DNA of 64,000 nucleotides from Caldatribacterium sp051549785. GTDB lineage: Bacteria > Atribacterota > Atribacteria > Atribacterales > Caldatribacteriaceae. Shown here in pieces: positions 1-8,359 of the stretch; within the stretch, counting starts at the first letter, position 1, and each line of letters begins with the position of its first letter. The notes under the pieces were generated by a model. That model worked only from the letters and a program-made list of their open reading frames with translations. It searched no databases and was not told the DNA's origin. The position numbers were made by a program, and so were the translations under genes. The stretch lies in assembly GCF_051549785.1 (NCBI RefSeq), contig NZ_CP189974.1, positions 62,001-126,000 of the forward strand, in the 5' to 3' direction.

Positions 1-890
1 GACGGTAGTATTCGTACAGACGGGCCCGGAGAATCCTCATGGCGACGGCTTTATTCTGGTGTTGGGAACGCTCGTTCTGACACTGGACCACAATACCCGT
101 GGGGATGTGGGTGATGCGGACAGCTGAATCGGTGACGTTCACGTGCTGCCCACCGTGACCGCTTGCTCTAAAGGTCTCAATCCGGAGATCCTGGGGGTTA
201 ATCTCCACCTTGACGTCCTCGCCGATTTCTGGAATGACGTCCACCAGGGCAAAAGTCGTGTGACGACGCCGGTTTGCATCAAAAGGAGAGATGCGGATCA
301 GGCGGTGCACCCCGTGTTCGGAACGGAGGTACCCGTACGCGTACTCTCCCTGAACAAGGAAGGTCACGTGTTTCAGCCCCGCCTCTTCCCCTTCGAGGAT
401 ATCGGTTACCCGGACATCGAAACCCTTGCGTTCGCAGAAACGGAGGTACATCCGGAAGAGCATCTCCACCCAGTCCTGGGACTCCGTTCCTCCCGCACCC
501 GAGTGAATGGTCACAATGGCGTTGCACCGGTCCTCTTCCCGACGGAACAGGAGCCGGATGTCCAGGTCCTCCACGGCTTCGGAGAGCTTCCGAACCTCCT
601 GCACGAGCTCCTGGTACTCCGGGTCCTCGGGAGCGACAAGGTGCGCAAGCTCCTCCGTATCCTCCAGGCGTTTCTTGAGCTCCAGGTACTCCTCAAACAC
701 CTGCCGGTACTTCCGGTACTCCGCAAGGAGACGGCTCTGTTTCTCTCCGTCGCCCCAGAAATCACCCCGGGACATCTCGAACTCTATGGCCTTGATTTTT
801 TCCGGAACCCTTTCCTCCTCAAAGATACCCTCCGATTTCCTCGAGTTTCTTTCGGATGAGGGTAAGGTCCCCGGAGAGGTCAACTTGCAT
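1..890 (-). CDS. prfB: Peptide chain release factor 2 (3' end cut off by window edge), with programmed +1 frameshift
   Basis: RF2 recognises UGA and UAA stop codons and triggers peptide release on the ribosome. The peptidyl-hydrolysis motif SGHGGQHVNVTDSAVRITH is encoded near 105-165. The gene begins with ATG at 890, preceded by AAAGGAGGA. The first 23 codons run in one frame to an in-frame TGA at 821-819; the rest of the protein is read in the +1 frame, starting LEEERVPEKIKAIEF. The slippery site GGGTATCTTTGA with an upstream GGAGG-like element is the classical prfB autoregulatory signal. It lies 14 bases after secA and is probably cotranscribed with it. The C-terminus lies beyond base 1. 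The identification is secure; active frameshifting is inferred from the conserved signal. Confidence 0.95.
812..833 (-). promoter_or_regulatory. prfB programmed +1 frameshift site
   Basis: On the minus strand the sequence reads GGAGGGTATCTTTGAGG: a Shine-Dalgarno-like GGAGGG, then the CTT slippery codon and the in-frame TGA at 821-819. This is the known RF2 autoregulation site: low RF2 lets the ribosome pause on UGA and slip +1 on CUU. The +1 frame continues with the RF2 coiled-coil domain. Confidence 0.93.
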
Positions 891-904
891 CGTTCTTCCT
901 CCTT

Positions 905-3583
905 TCACTTTTTCCCACAGCAGTATTTGTACTTGAGCCCACTCCCACAGGGGCAGGGGTCATTCCGGCCCACTTTACGCCGCGCCTCCTGGGGTTTTGG
1001 TACAGAGGCCGGTCGGGGCTTCTCCGAAGTCCTCTGGACAGAGGGCCTTCTTTCGGGAACCACCCGGACGTGGAAGAGGTACCGTAAGGCGTCTTCCCGG
1101 ATAGCGGTGACCATGTTCTGGAACATCTCAAAGGCCTCGAGCTGGTACTCCACAAAGGGGTCCTTCTGGCCCACCGCCCGGAGTCCGATACCCTCCCGGA
1201 GGTGGTCCATGTTGTGGAGGTGGTCCTTCCAGTGGTAATCCACAACCCGCAGGAGGACATAGCGCTCAATATCGCGGAAGACCTCATCACCTACCTCTTG
1301 GACCCGGTGCTCGTAGAGATGCACCAGATCCGTGTAGAGCCTCCCCTTAAGGTCCTTTGAGGTGAGCTTCAAACGTTCTTCCTCAGAGGGCTGGAATGCC
1401 ACCCCAAAAAGGAGCCGCAGGCGCTGGTTCAACCCTTCAAGGTCCCATTCCTCCGGATACACCCGCTCATTGGCATAAGCCTCAACAAGGTCGTCGATGA
1501 CCTTCTCCAGCATATCGTACACGAAGGGTCGGAGGTTCTCCTCAAAGAGCACCCGCCGCCTCTGGGCGTAGATGACCTCCCGCTGCTTGTTCATAATGTC
1601 GTCGTACTGGAGAAGGGTCTTGCGAATGCTGAAGTGGTGTCCTTCGACCCTTTTTTGAGCCGCCTCCACAAGACGGGTGACCAGGGGATGCTCGATGGGA
1701 ACTCCTTCCTCCATCCCAAAGCGAGCCATGACAGAAGACAAGCGTTCTGGAACGAAAAGCCGCAAAAGGTCATCCTCAAGGGAAAGGAAAAACTGTGACG
1801 ACCCCGGATCTCCCTGGCGTCCGGCACGGCCCCGAAGCTGATTGTCGATACGACGGCTCTCGTGGCGTTCCGTGCCAATGACGTGCAACCCTCCCAGGGT
1901 CTTCACTTCCTCGGCTTCCCTGTCGGTTTCCGCTTTGAAGCGCGCGTAGAGCTCACGGTAGACTTCTCTGGCCCGTTGCATTTCAGGGTCATCGGCAGGA
2001 ATGCCAAGACTCAGGCGGAGAATGACGTGCTCCGGAAAGCCCATCTCCCGCATCTTCCGCTTGGCAAGGAAATCCGGGTTGCCCCCAAGGAGGATATCTG
2101 TCCCCCTCCCGGCCATATTCGTCGAGATGGTGACCGCCCCCTTGCGGCCTGCCTGGGCGATGATTTCCGCCTCCCGTTCGTGGTGCTTGGCATTCAACAC
2201 CTCGTGGGGAATACCCCGCTTTTTCAGCATGTCGCTCAGACGTTCCGACTTCTCAATGGAGGTCGTCCCCACAAGGACTGGCCGTCCCAAAGCGTGCAGG
2301 CGTTCAATCTCCCGGACCACAGCCTCAAACTTCTCCCGCTCTGTACGGTAGATGACATCAGGAAGCGTCGTTCGGCGAAGGGGCTTATTCGTGGGAATCA
2401 CTACCACCGGCATCCCATAGGTGTAGATGAACTCTTCTTCTTCCGTTTTTGCCGTTCCGGTCATGCCACAGATTTTCTCGTACATTCGGAAGTAATTCTG
2501 GTAGGTGATGGAGGCCAGGGTCTGGTTTTCACTCGCTACCTGCAACCCCTCTTTTGCCTCAATGGCCTGGTGGAGACCGTCGCTGTAACGCCTCCCGTAC
2601 ATGAGGCGACCGGTGAACTCGTCCACGATGATGACCTGACCGTCCTTCACTACGTAATCCACGTCCCTTTTGTACAGGTAATGCGCCCTGAGGGCCTGCC
2701 GCACAAGGTGCTCCAGGGTTCCTTTCCCCGTCTCCTCATAGAGATTTGCCACGTGAAGGAGTTTCTCAATTTTGGCGATGCCTTTCTCCGTCAGCCACAC
2801 CGAGCGAGTTTTTTCCTCGAAGTCGAAATCCTCCTTGGGGATGAGCTTCCGGACCACCCGGTCGATCTTGTAGTAGATTTCGGTATTTTCCTCTGCCGGA
2901 CCGGAGATGATGAGAGGCGTTCGGGCTTCATCAATGAGGATGGAGTCCACCTCGTCGATGATGGCGTAATGGAGTTCCCGCTGGACCACGTCTTCTTTTC
3001 GGAGGGCCATGTTGTCCCTGAGGTAGTCAAAGCCAAACTCGACGTTCGTGCCGTAGGTGATATCGCACCGGTACGCCTTCTTCCGCTCCTCAGGTGTTGA
3101 CTCATGCTGAATAAGCCCAACAGAGAGCCCGAGGAACTCAAAAATCGGCCCCATCCAGTACCGGTCGCGCTTGGCAAGGTAGTCGTTCACCGTGACGATA
3201 TGGACGCCCCGTCCGGTGAGGGCATTGAGGTAGGCAGGCATGGTGGCCACCAGAGTTTTTCCCTCTCCAGTCTGCATCTCGGCGATCTTCCCCTGGTGGA
3301 GCACAACCGCCCCCATGATCTGCACGTCAAAGGGACGCATACCGACGACCCTGCGAGCCACCTCCCGCACCACGGCAAAGGCCTCGATGAGAAGGTCATC
3401 GAGGGTCTCACCCCGGGCAAGGCGCTCTTTGAACTCCTCGGTTTTTCGGGAAAGCTCCTGATCCGAAAGCGCGCGTATCTTTTCCTCTAAAGCATTAACC
3501 GGCTCGACGAACTTCTTCTGGAGCTCCCGGATGATGCGCTCCTGGGCCTTCTTCGCCCATACCTCTTTCAGCAGGGCAAGCAT
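905..3583 (-). CDS. secA: Preprotein translocase ATPase SecA
   Basis: SecA is the ATP motor that pushes unfolded preproteins through SecYEG. The 892-residue length is normal. Walker A is GEGKT at residues 106-110, followed by the DEVD Walker B segment. The helicase-like motor domains (EFTGRLMYGRRYSDGLHQA, and GTERHESRRIDNQLRGRAGRQGD) are intact. The C-terminal zinc/SecB-binding tail is complete, with Cys877, Cys879, Cys888 and Cys889. The start ATG is preceded by GAGGAGG. A TATAAT box with an extended -10 TG lies 39 bases upstream, and prfB follows directly. Confidence 0.98.
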   Translation of the reverse strand: MLALLKEVWAKKAQERIIRELQKKFVEPVNALEEKIRALSDQELSRKTEEFKERLARGETLDDLLIEAFAVVREVARRVVGMRPFDVQIMGAVVLHQGKIAEMQTGEGKTLVATMPAYLNALTGRGVHIVTVNDYLAKRDRYWMGPIFEFLGLSVGLIQHESTPEERKKAYRCDITYGTNVEFGFDYLRDNMALRKEDVVQRELHYAIIDEVDSILIDEARTPLIISGPAEENTEIYYKIDRVVRKLIPKEDFDFEEKTRSVWLTEKGIAKIEKLLHVANLYEETGKGTLEHLVRQALRAHYLYKRDVDYVVKDGQVIIVDEFTGRLMYGRRYSDGLHQAIEAKEGLQVASENQTLASITYQNYFRMYEKICGMTGTAKTEEEEFIYTYGMPVVVIPTNKPLRRTTLPDVIYRTEREKFEAVVREIERLHALGRPVLVGTTSIEKSERLSDMLKKRGIPHEVLNAKHHEREAEIIAQAGRKGAVTISTNMAGRGTDILLGGNPDFLAKRKMREMGFPEHVILRLSLGIPADDPEMQRAREVYRELYARFKAETDREAEEVKTLGGLHVIGTERHESRRIDNQLRGRAGRQGDPGSSQFFLSLEDDLLRLFVPERLSSVMARFGMEEGVPIEHPLVTRLVEAAQKRVEGHHFSIRKTLLQYDDIMNKQREVIYAQRRRVLFEENLRPFVYDMLEKVIDDLVEAYANERVYPEEWDLEGLNQRLRLLFGVAFQPSEEERLKLTSKDLKGRLYTDLVHLYEHRVQEVGDEVFRDIERYVLLRVVDYHWKDHLHNMDHLREGIGLRAVGQKDPFVEYQLEAFEMFQNMVTAIREDALRYLFHVRVVPERRPSVQRTSEKPRPASVPKPQEARRKVGRNDPCPCGSGLKYKYCCGKK

Positions 3584-3622
3584 ACGGTTTCCTCCTCAGG
3601 GATTGCCCAGAGGGCAGTTACC

Positions 3623-3631
3623 ATTATAACA
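3623..3631 (-). promoter_or_regulatory. Extended -10 promoter of secA-prfB
   Basis: The minus strand reads TGTTATAAT (TGnTATAAT). No good -35 is spaced correctly, which is typical of extended -10 promoters. The secA ATG lies about 39 bases downstream. Confidence 0.6.
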
Positions 3632-3672
3632 CAGAGAGGTATCGCCAAGGCGCAGAGAGAGTTCCAGAAGGA

Positions 3673-3696
3673 CTGGCGGGGGAGAGCCCCCGCCAG
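3673..3696 (-). terminator. Hairpin terminator after the encapsulin gene
   Basis: A perfect 10-bp stem CTGGCGGGGG / CCCCCGCCAG with a 4-base loop lies two bases beyond the encapsulin stop codon. The following T-tract is weak (TCCTTCT), so it may need Rho or may mainly stabilise the mRNA end. Confidence 0.65.
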
Positions 3697-3698
3697 CC

Positions 3699-4487
3699 TC
3701 AGCGAAGGACACACACCGAGCGGGGTTCGGTAAGGAGAAGGGCCAGACTCTCCGAGACGGAGAAGAGATAACCTCCCGCTTCCGGACCGATGAACCCAAC
3801 CTCAAGGTCCTGACCAAGGAGAATTCGGGCGTAGGCCGGGTTCACCGCAAGAAGCACCCCTCCTTCTTTCAAGTACGGCGCCTTGACCACCCGGTCACCC
3901 ACAATGGTCCTTATGTGGTCAAGCTCAATCTGTGCCGTTTCGGGGTAACGGCGGAGGAGGAGATTGTACCGCCCTGGAGAAAGCGCCAGAGCAAAGGGCC
4001 CATGGAATCCCTCTCCATCAAGAAGAGAAACGGCCCGAATGAGGTCCTCAGCCGCTTTTCCCGGTTCATCCCAGGGAGAGAGGGAGCTCTCAAGAACCCC
4101 GGAAGCTGTGCAGAGACCCTTAGAGTCCCCAAACCCTTCGAAAATCAGCCGTTCCTCAAGATGAGCAATTTTCTTCACCGCTGCCACAAGCGGCGCAAGG
4201 TCCAGGGTCACACCGTTTCGTTCAAACTGGGCAATATCGAGTTTCCTGAGGGAGAACGTCTGCTCGAGCGCCACAAGTGGCTGTCCTCCGGCAACAAGAA
4301 CCCCCTCTTCAAGGGGCTTCGTCCCGAAGGGGACAAGGGCAAATCCAAGACCGAAAGGGCCTTCAAGGGGGAGAATTCTCCGTCCCGCAAGCTCCGACTT
4401 TGCCACAGAAATGGCGGTTTTCTCAAGCAACTCCCAGAAGGCCTGCCCGAAAGGCGCATCCTCTCGACCAAGGTACGAACCGCTCAC
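3699..4487 (-). CDS. Encapsulin shell protein (family 1, HK97 fold)
   Basis: Encapsulins are phage-HK97-like shell proteins that assemble into icosahedral nanocompartments around a cargo enzyme. The 262 residues align in order with Thermotoga-type encapsulin: the N-terminal arm YLGREDAPFGQAFWELLEK, then GRRILPLEGPFGLG, and the C-terminal LLGQDLEVGFIGPEAGGY. The start is GTG at 4487 and overlaps the TGA of the ferritin cargo gene as GTGA, so the two are translationally coupled. With the upstream ferritin carrying a loading peptide, this is an iron-storage compartment. The family call is recognised by eye, not by search, but the paired cargo makes it strong. Confidence 0.9.
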   Translation of the reverse strand: MSGSYLGREDAPFGQAFWELLEKTAISVAKSELAGRRILPLEGPFGLGFALVPFGTKPLEEGVLVAGGQPLVALEQTFSLRKLDIAQFERNGVTLDLAPLVAAVKKIAHLEERLIFEGFGDSKGLCTASGVLESSLSPWDEPGKAAEDLIRAVSLLDGEGFHGPFALALSPGRYNLLLRRYPETAQIELDHIRTIVGDRVVKAPYLKEGGVLLAVNPAYARILLGQDLEVGFIGPEAGGYLFSVSESLALLLTEPRSVCVLR

Positions 4488-4831
4488 TGTCCTCCCTCCT
4501 CCCGCAGGGACCCCAGGGTCGGGGTACTCTGACCGAATGAGCGAGCAAGGTCATCGACTTCCTTTGCTCCCTGCGCCAGGAAATCCGCCTCGTCCCCTGT
4601 GAGAATCTCAAGGAGTCGCAGGAATTCCCCCGCATGGACCCGTTCCTCGTTGGCAATATCAATGAGAACCTTTTTGGCTAAAGGGTGGTCAGTGGCCTCG
4701 GCGTGGGCAAGGTACAGATGCACGGCTTCTTCCTCAGCCGCGAGATTCAGACGAATGGCACGGATGAGCTCCTCTTTCGTCATCTTCCGACCGGGCACCA
4801 TACCACTGAAGGGGTTCACAAACTCCGGCAA
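4484..4831 (-). CDS. Encapsulated ferritin-like cargo protein with C-terminal loading peptide
   Basis: This 115-residue protein is a half-ferritin (EncFtn/FLP type) that oxidises and stores iron inside an encapsulin shell. The helical core carries the di-iron ligand pattern: Glu33-Glu35, His38, His43, and NEERVHAGEF with Glu62, Glu63 and His66. The C-terminus contains TLGSLR at residues 105-110, which closely matches the known encapsulin targeting peptide LTVGSLRR. The start chosen is TTG at 4831: it has AGGAGGTG six bases upstream and yields MPEFVNPFSG, where the family begins. A GTG at 4882 would add 17 unlikely residues. It precedes and overlaps the shell gene. Confidence 0.9.
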   Translation of the reverse strand: MPEFVNPFSGMVPGRKMTKEELIRAIRLNLAAEEEAVHLYLAHAEATDHPLAKKVLIDIANEERVHAGEFLRLLEILTGDEADFLAQGAKEVDDLARSFGQSTPTLGSLREEGGQ

Positions 4832-4868
4832 CGGTACCACCTCCTGTGAGGTTTTTAGAGTACAACCA

Positions 4869-4881
4869 TGGTCTGTGACCA
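4869..4881 (-). promoter_or_regulatory. Inverted repeat between the Rrf2 gene and its ferritin target (possible operator)
   Basis: TGGTC-TGT-GACCA is a 5-bp inverted repeat just after the Rrf2 stop codon and before the ferritin ribosome-binding site. It could be a regulator site or simply chance; no match to a known Rrf2 operator was recognised. Confidence 0.25.
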
Positions 4882-4883
4882 CT

Positions 4884-5312
4884 TTATTCCGGGTTCTGCG
4901 TGGTCTGCCCTTTCTGACACACGCTCTCTAAAGTGTGGGAGGCAAGGTACTCCCGAAAGCGATGGGCAAACTCTCCAAGAAGCCCGCCGAAAATGCACTC
5001 CCCGAAAGGACACTCCGGCCCCTCAAGGAGGCAGATTCGCTCAGAAACCGGCCCTTCAATGGCCGCATAGACTTCAAGGAGGGTGATGCGCTCTGGAGGG
5101 CGGGAAAGCGTGAAACCCCCTCGAGGCCCACGGGTGGACATCACAAGTTGTGCCTTGCGCAGACGCTGGAAAACCTTCGCCAGGTGGTGAAAGGAGGCAC
5201 CCGTCTTTTCGGCCATCTCTTTCACCGTGAGGGGAGCGCGGCTTTTACTCAAAAGCACCATGCTGTGCAGTGCTAAAGACACAGCTTCACTGAACTGAGG
5301 AAAAGGCGACAC
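4884..5312 (-). CDS. Rrf2-family transcriptional regulator, likely Fe-S or iron sensing
   Basis: The 142-residue protein has the Rrf2 winged-helix start (LHSMVLLSKSRAPLTVKEMAEKTG, then HHLAKVFQRLRKAQLV and the wing RGPRGGFTL). Three cysteines (Cys94, Cys101, Cys106; spacing C-x6-C-x4-C) sit where IscR, RirA and NsrR bind an Fe-S cluster. It is transcribed just ahead of the ferritin-encapsulin pair, so it most likely controls iron storage in response to iron, redox or NO. The start is GTG at 5312 with a GGGGTG site upstream. The ligand sensed is inference. Confidence 0.88.
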   Translation of the reverse strand: MSPFPQFSEAVSLALHSMVLLSKSRAPLTVKEMAEKTGASFHHLAKVFQRLRKAQLVMSTRGPRGGFTLSRPPERITLLEVYAAIEGPVSERICLLEGPECPFGECIFGGLLGEFAHRFREYLASHTLESVCQKGQTTQNPE

Positions 5313-5352
5313 AGCTTCACCCCTTCAAGAGGAGGATACTCAACGCTCCATT

Positions 5353-5361
5353 ACTATATCA
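5353..5361 (-). promoter_or_regulatory. Candidate extended -10 promoter of the Rrf2-ferritin-encapsulin operon
   Basis: The minus strand reads TGATATAGT, an extended -10 match (TGnTATAAT, one mismatch). It overlaps the stop codon of the upstream methyltransferase gene and lies 40 bases before the Rrf2 start. Confidence 0.45.
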
Positions 5362-6549
5362 CAGAACTCGCAGGATGAAACACTTCAGGTACCGGGATTC
5401 AGGATATCCCACAAGGACGGGATGGTCCTGAGCCTGCCCCCGCTGCTCAAGAATCTGCAGGCGTCTCCCGGCGTCCTGGCTCGCCTCCTTAAGCACCTCA
5501 AGGAAGAGGTCTTCGGAGAGATGGTACGAACAGGAACAGGTGACGAGGGTTCCCGAAGGGACGAGGAGTTTCATGGCCAGGAGATTGATGTCCTTGTACC
5601 CCCGGAGCGCCCCCTCGAGGGCCTCCTTCCCCTTGACGAAGGCAGGAGGATCGAGAATCACAAGGTCAAAGCGCTCGCCCTTTCTGAAGAGTTCCCGCAG
5701 GGCCTCAAAGACGTCGGCAACCTCAAACCGGACCCGATCCTCCAGTCGGTTTAGGCGAGCGTTCTCCCGGGCAAGGGCCACGGCGCTCTCGGAGATGTCA
5801 AGTCCCAGGACCTCTTTCGCCCCAAAAGCCGCCGCATGGATGGCAAACCCCCCGGTGTACGAGAAGCAATCAAGAACCCGTGCTCCCTGGACATAGCGGC
5901 GAAGGCTCAGGCGGTTCTCCCGCTGATCCAGGAAATACCCCGTCTTCTGGCCCCGGGCGACGTCCACGAAAAAGGCAAGGCCGTTCTCCTTGATGACCAC
6001 CTCCGGACTCCCACCCGGGAGAATCCACCCCGTGCGTTCCTCAAGGCCCTCTCTCTTGCGGACCTCTACATCGCTCCGTTCATAGATACCCTCAGGATGC
6101 AGGAGGACCTCAAGCGCCTCCACGACGTCTCCTCTTCTTTTTTCCATCCCAAGAGTGAGAAACTGCACCACAAGCAGAGAAGCAAACCGGTCCACAATGA
6201 GCCCGGGGAGGAAGTCTGCCTCGGCAAAAACCACGCGGAAGGCATTGGTTGTTGCTTCTCGAAAAAGCTTCAGACGAAGCTCAAGGGCCTGCTGCATCCG
6301 GCGAAGGAAAAAGTCCCGGTCGATGCGTTCCTCGGGGTTCCGGGTCAGCACCCGGACGGCGATGACCGAACTCGGGTTGTAATACCCCAGAGCAAGGGGT
6401 TTCCCCCGGTGATTCTCTAAGAGCACAACATCCCCGGGGTCTGCCGGACCCCGCAGAACCTCGATGTCCGTACGGTACACCCAGGGATGGCCCAGAAGTA
6501 CCCGCTTTTCTTTTCCTTTCTTGAGACGGACCCGGGCGTACTCCGTCAC
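5359..6549 (-). CDS. rlmI: 23S rRNA (cytosine-C5) methyltransferase, RlmI-like
   Basis: The 396-residue protein has an N-terminal PUA domain (residues about 3-75, VRLKKGKEKRVLLGHPWVYR) and an EEHEE linker domain. A Rossmann methyltransferase domain follows, with the SAM motif DCFSYTGGFAIHA and the catalytic-loop motif LDPPAF. This order and length match E. coli RlmI. It starts with GTG in a GTGA overlap with the hemerythrin gene. The exact target base is inferred from the family. Confidence 0.85.
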   Translation of the reverse strand: MTEYARVRLKKGKEKRVLLGHPWVYRTDIEVLRGPADPGDVVLLENHRGKPLALGYYNPSSVIAVRVLTRNPEERIDRDFFLRRMQQALELRLKLFREATTNAFRVVFAEADFLPGLIVDRFASLLVVQFLTLGMEKRRGDVVEALEVLLHPEGIYERSDVEVRKREGLEERTGWILPGGSPEVVIKENGLAFFVDVARGQKTGYFLDQRENRLSLRRYVQGARVLDCFSYTGGFAIHAAAFGAKEVLGLDISESAVALARENARLNRLEDRVRFEVADVFEALRELFRKGERFDLVILDPPAFVKGKEALEGALRGYKDINLLAMKLLVPSGTLVTCSCSYHLSEDLFLEVLKEASQDAGRRLQILEQRGQAQDHPVLVGYPESRYLKCFILRVL

Positions 6550-6953
6550 GTACCCATCTTTGCCCGCAAAAATGCCCCGAGTTCCTTATCCACTTTCAGG
6601 ATGTGATTCACCCACCAATCCACCACTGTTTTATTCACCTGTGTAACCAGAGCGACACCAACGCTCTTTTCGGCTTCCTTCTGTAACCTCAGGAAAGTCT
6701 CGGTAAAACCCTCGTGGAGCCTCTTGTGAGCATCGAACCCTGGATACCTATACTGCACCATGAGCTTTTCCTCAGTGGCGAAGTGGGTTTTCACATAGTC
6801 TCCAAGGAAAGCCAGGGTCTCCTGAACGGCGTCCTTCCCCCTTCCTTCCTGACAGGCTTCAAGGAGACGATTGGTCCGGGCAAAGAGCTCCTTATGCTGC
6901 TCATCAATCACCACCACACCCACCGAGAACGTATCCGACCACACAAGTGCCAC
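6546..6953 (-). CDS. Bacteriohemerythrin (oxygen-binding di-iron protein)
   Basis: This is a single-domain hemerythrin of 135 residues. All seven iron ligands are present with the right spacing: His20, His57, Glu61, His76, His80, His117 and Asp122. The start chosen is GTG at 6953, because GGGGGTG lies just upstream and the protein then begins MALVWSDTFSVGV, as in relatives. A GTG at 6962 falls inside that ribosome site. It lies between an HD-GYP phosphodiesterase and RlmI in one operon, suggesting an oxygen-scavenging or sensing role in an anaerobe. Confidence 0.92.
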   Translation of the reverse strand: MALVWSDTFSVGVVVIDEQHKELFARTNRLLEACQEGRGKDAVQETLAFLGDYVKTHFATEEKLMVQYRYPGFDAHKRLHEGFTETFLRLQKEAEKSVGVALVTQVNKTVVDWWVNHILKVDKELGAFLRAKMGT

Positions 6954-6965
6954 AGAGCACACCCC

Positions 6966-8270
6966 CTATTCCGTGAACCGGATGGTCTCCTGACGAAAGG
7001 CCGCATACTCTAAGACTGATTGCTCCTGAACCTCCCTGCAGGAAGCATGAATCTCGTCAAAGTGGTCCAGAAGCATCGCCACGACATCGGCATCCAGACC
7101 TCCCAAATTCGCCATATCTCCGAGGATTTCCCGAATACGCTGGGGCCTCAGGGCTGGTCGGTAAGGGCGGTCTTCGGACAACGCCACGAAGACATCAGCA
7201 ACGGCCATGACCCTTGACTCAAAGAGGAGTTCTTCCCTTGTTCTTCCAAAAGGATACCCTTGACCATTGCACCGTTCGTGGTGCTCCGAAGCCCACAAAG
7301 CAACGTCCTTCAGGTTTTGAATCCAGGAAAGAGCCGCAAAAGTGTAGTAGGCGTGGGACTTCATAACGCGTATTTCCTTTTCGGTCAGCGGCCCAGGTTT
7401 TTCGAGAATCTCTACCGGTACGGCTATTTTCCCCAGGTCATGGAGGAGCCCTGCCGCAAAAATAAGCTCATGCTCTCCTCTTGGGAGTCCGGTGAGTTCT
7501 CCAAGCCTGCGAGCTGTATACGCCACCCCAGCAGAATGGGTAGCCGTGAAGGCGCTCCGGAAATCAACGAGATGGGCAATAACACGGCAGAATCGGAGGA
7601 AATCCTCCACATTTAGACACAGTTTCCCCGGAGGAACGAGGCCATGCACGATGTGGCGAAGGCGGGGCGAAGCAAGGTCAAACCACACGTAATCCTTGGA
7701 GAGGAGTTTTCGAAATGCTTCGAAAACCTCTGGATGGAAGAGACGGGGAACAAAAGACCGGAAGAAAGGCTCTCTCTCCCGGATCTCCCCCAAGGGATCT
7801 TCCTGAAAAGAACACACGATGCTGACCCGGTCAGCGAAATGGATGACGTGGCTTTCAAGGGGAGCGGTTCTGCCACGGCCCTCTTCCCAAGGAAGATGGT
7901 GGCAACGGATAACCTCTGCAAGCGATGCAAAAGGTCCAAAGTCCTTGAGCAACACGTAGCCCACAAAAGCGTGGTGATGAGGATTACGAAACTCAAAGTG
8001 AAGAGCGTCAAGACGCTCCAGTAGAGAGAACGCTCCGATATCGTGCAGCAGGCCTCCAATGAGGAGATCCCTGAGGGACTGCTCCGGGAATCCCAGAACC
8101 TCTCCGAGGCGAAAGGCAAGGTAAGCAACCTTCAGGTGGTGCTCAAAAAGCCGTCGATTCACAAGGTCTACCACCTCAGCAAGGCAGAGCACGAACCCAA
8201 GAAGGGGAATACCGTAACAAGAGTCCTCTTCGTTCTCCTGTGTAGGACAAATGACGTTCCAATCCTCCAT
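6966..8270 (-). CDS. Two-domain HD / HD-GYP phosphodiesterase
   Basis: The protein is about 434 residues. An N-terminal HD-like domain has GGLLHDIGAF and a later RCHH. The C-terminal HD-GYP domain has GLLHDLGKIAVP, EHHERCNGQGYP and VADVFVALSEDRPYRPA. HD-GYP domains hydrolyse cyclic di-GMP; the N-terminal copy looks degenerate and may be regulatory. The start ATG at 8270 has GGGGAG about ten bases upstream. A TTG at 8288 sits only about five bases from the predicted transcription start and is less likely. It is first in an operon with hemerythrin and RlmI. The substrate is inferred from the family. Confidence 0.85.
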   Translation of the reverse strand: MEDWNVICPTQENEEDSCYGIPLLGFVLCLAEVVDLVNRRLFEHHLKVAYLAFRLGEVLGFPEQSLRDLLIGGLLHDIGAFSLLERLDALHFEFRNPHHHAFVGYVLLKDFGPFASLAEVIRCHHLPWEEGRGRTAPLESHVIHFADRVSIVCSFQEDPLGEIREREPFFRSFVPRLFHPEVFEAFRKLLSKDYVWFDLASPRLRHIVHGLVPPGKLCLNVEDFLRFCRVIAHLVDFRSAFTATHSAGVAYTARRLGELTGLPRGEHELIFAAGLLHDLGKIAVPVEILEKPGPLTEKEIRVMKSHAYYTFAALSWIQNLKDVALWASEHHERCNGQGYPFGRTREELLFESRVMAVADVFVALSEDRPYRPALRPQRIREILGDMANLGGLDADVVAMLLDHFDEIHASCREVQEQSVLEYAAFRQETIRFTE

Positions 8271-8299
8271 GGCGACGACACTCCCCAAACTTCAGGGAA

Positions 8300-8308
8300 A
8301 GTATACCA
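8300..8308 (-). promoter_or_regulatory. Extended -10 promoter of the HD-GYP operon
   Basis: The minus strand reads TGGTATACT (TGnTATAAT with one mismatch). The predicted transcript starts near 8293, leaving a leader of about 23 bases before the ATG at 8270. Confidence 0.55.
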
Positions 8309-8359
8309 CAGTCCTCGTTCGTGTACATTTACCGTAAAGGTTCCAACCCAAAAGAACAA

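Noticed and set aside
3673..3696. Hairpin considered as a riboswitch or small RNA
   Set aside because: It is a simple perfect stem directly after the encapsulin stop codon; a terminator or mRNA end is enough to explain it.
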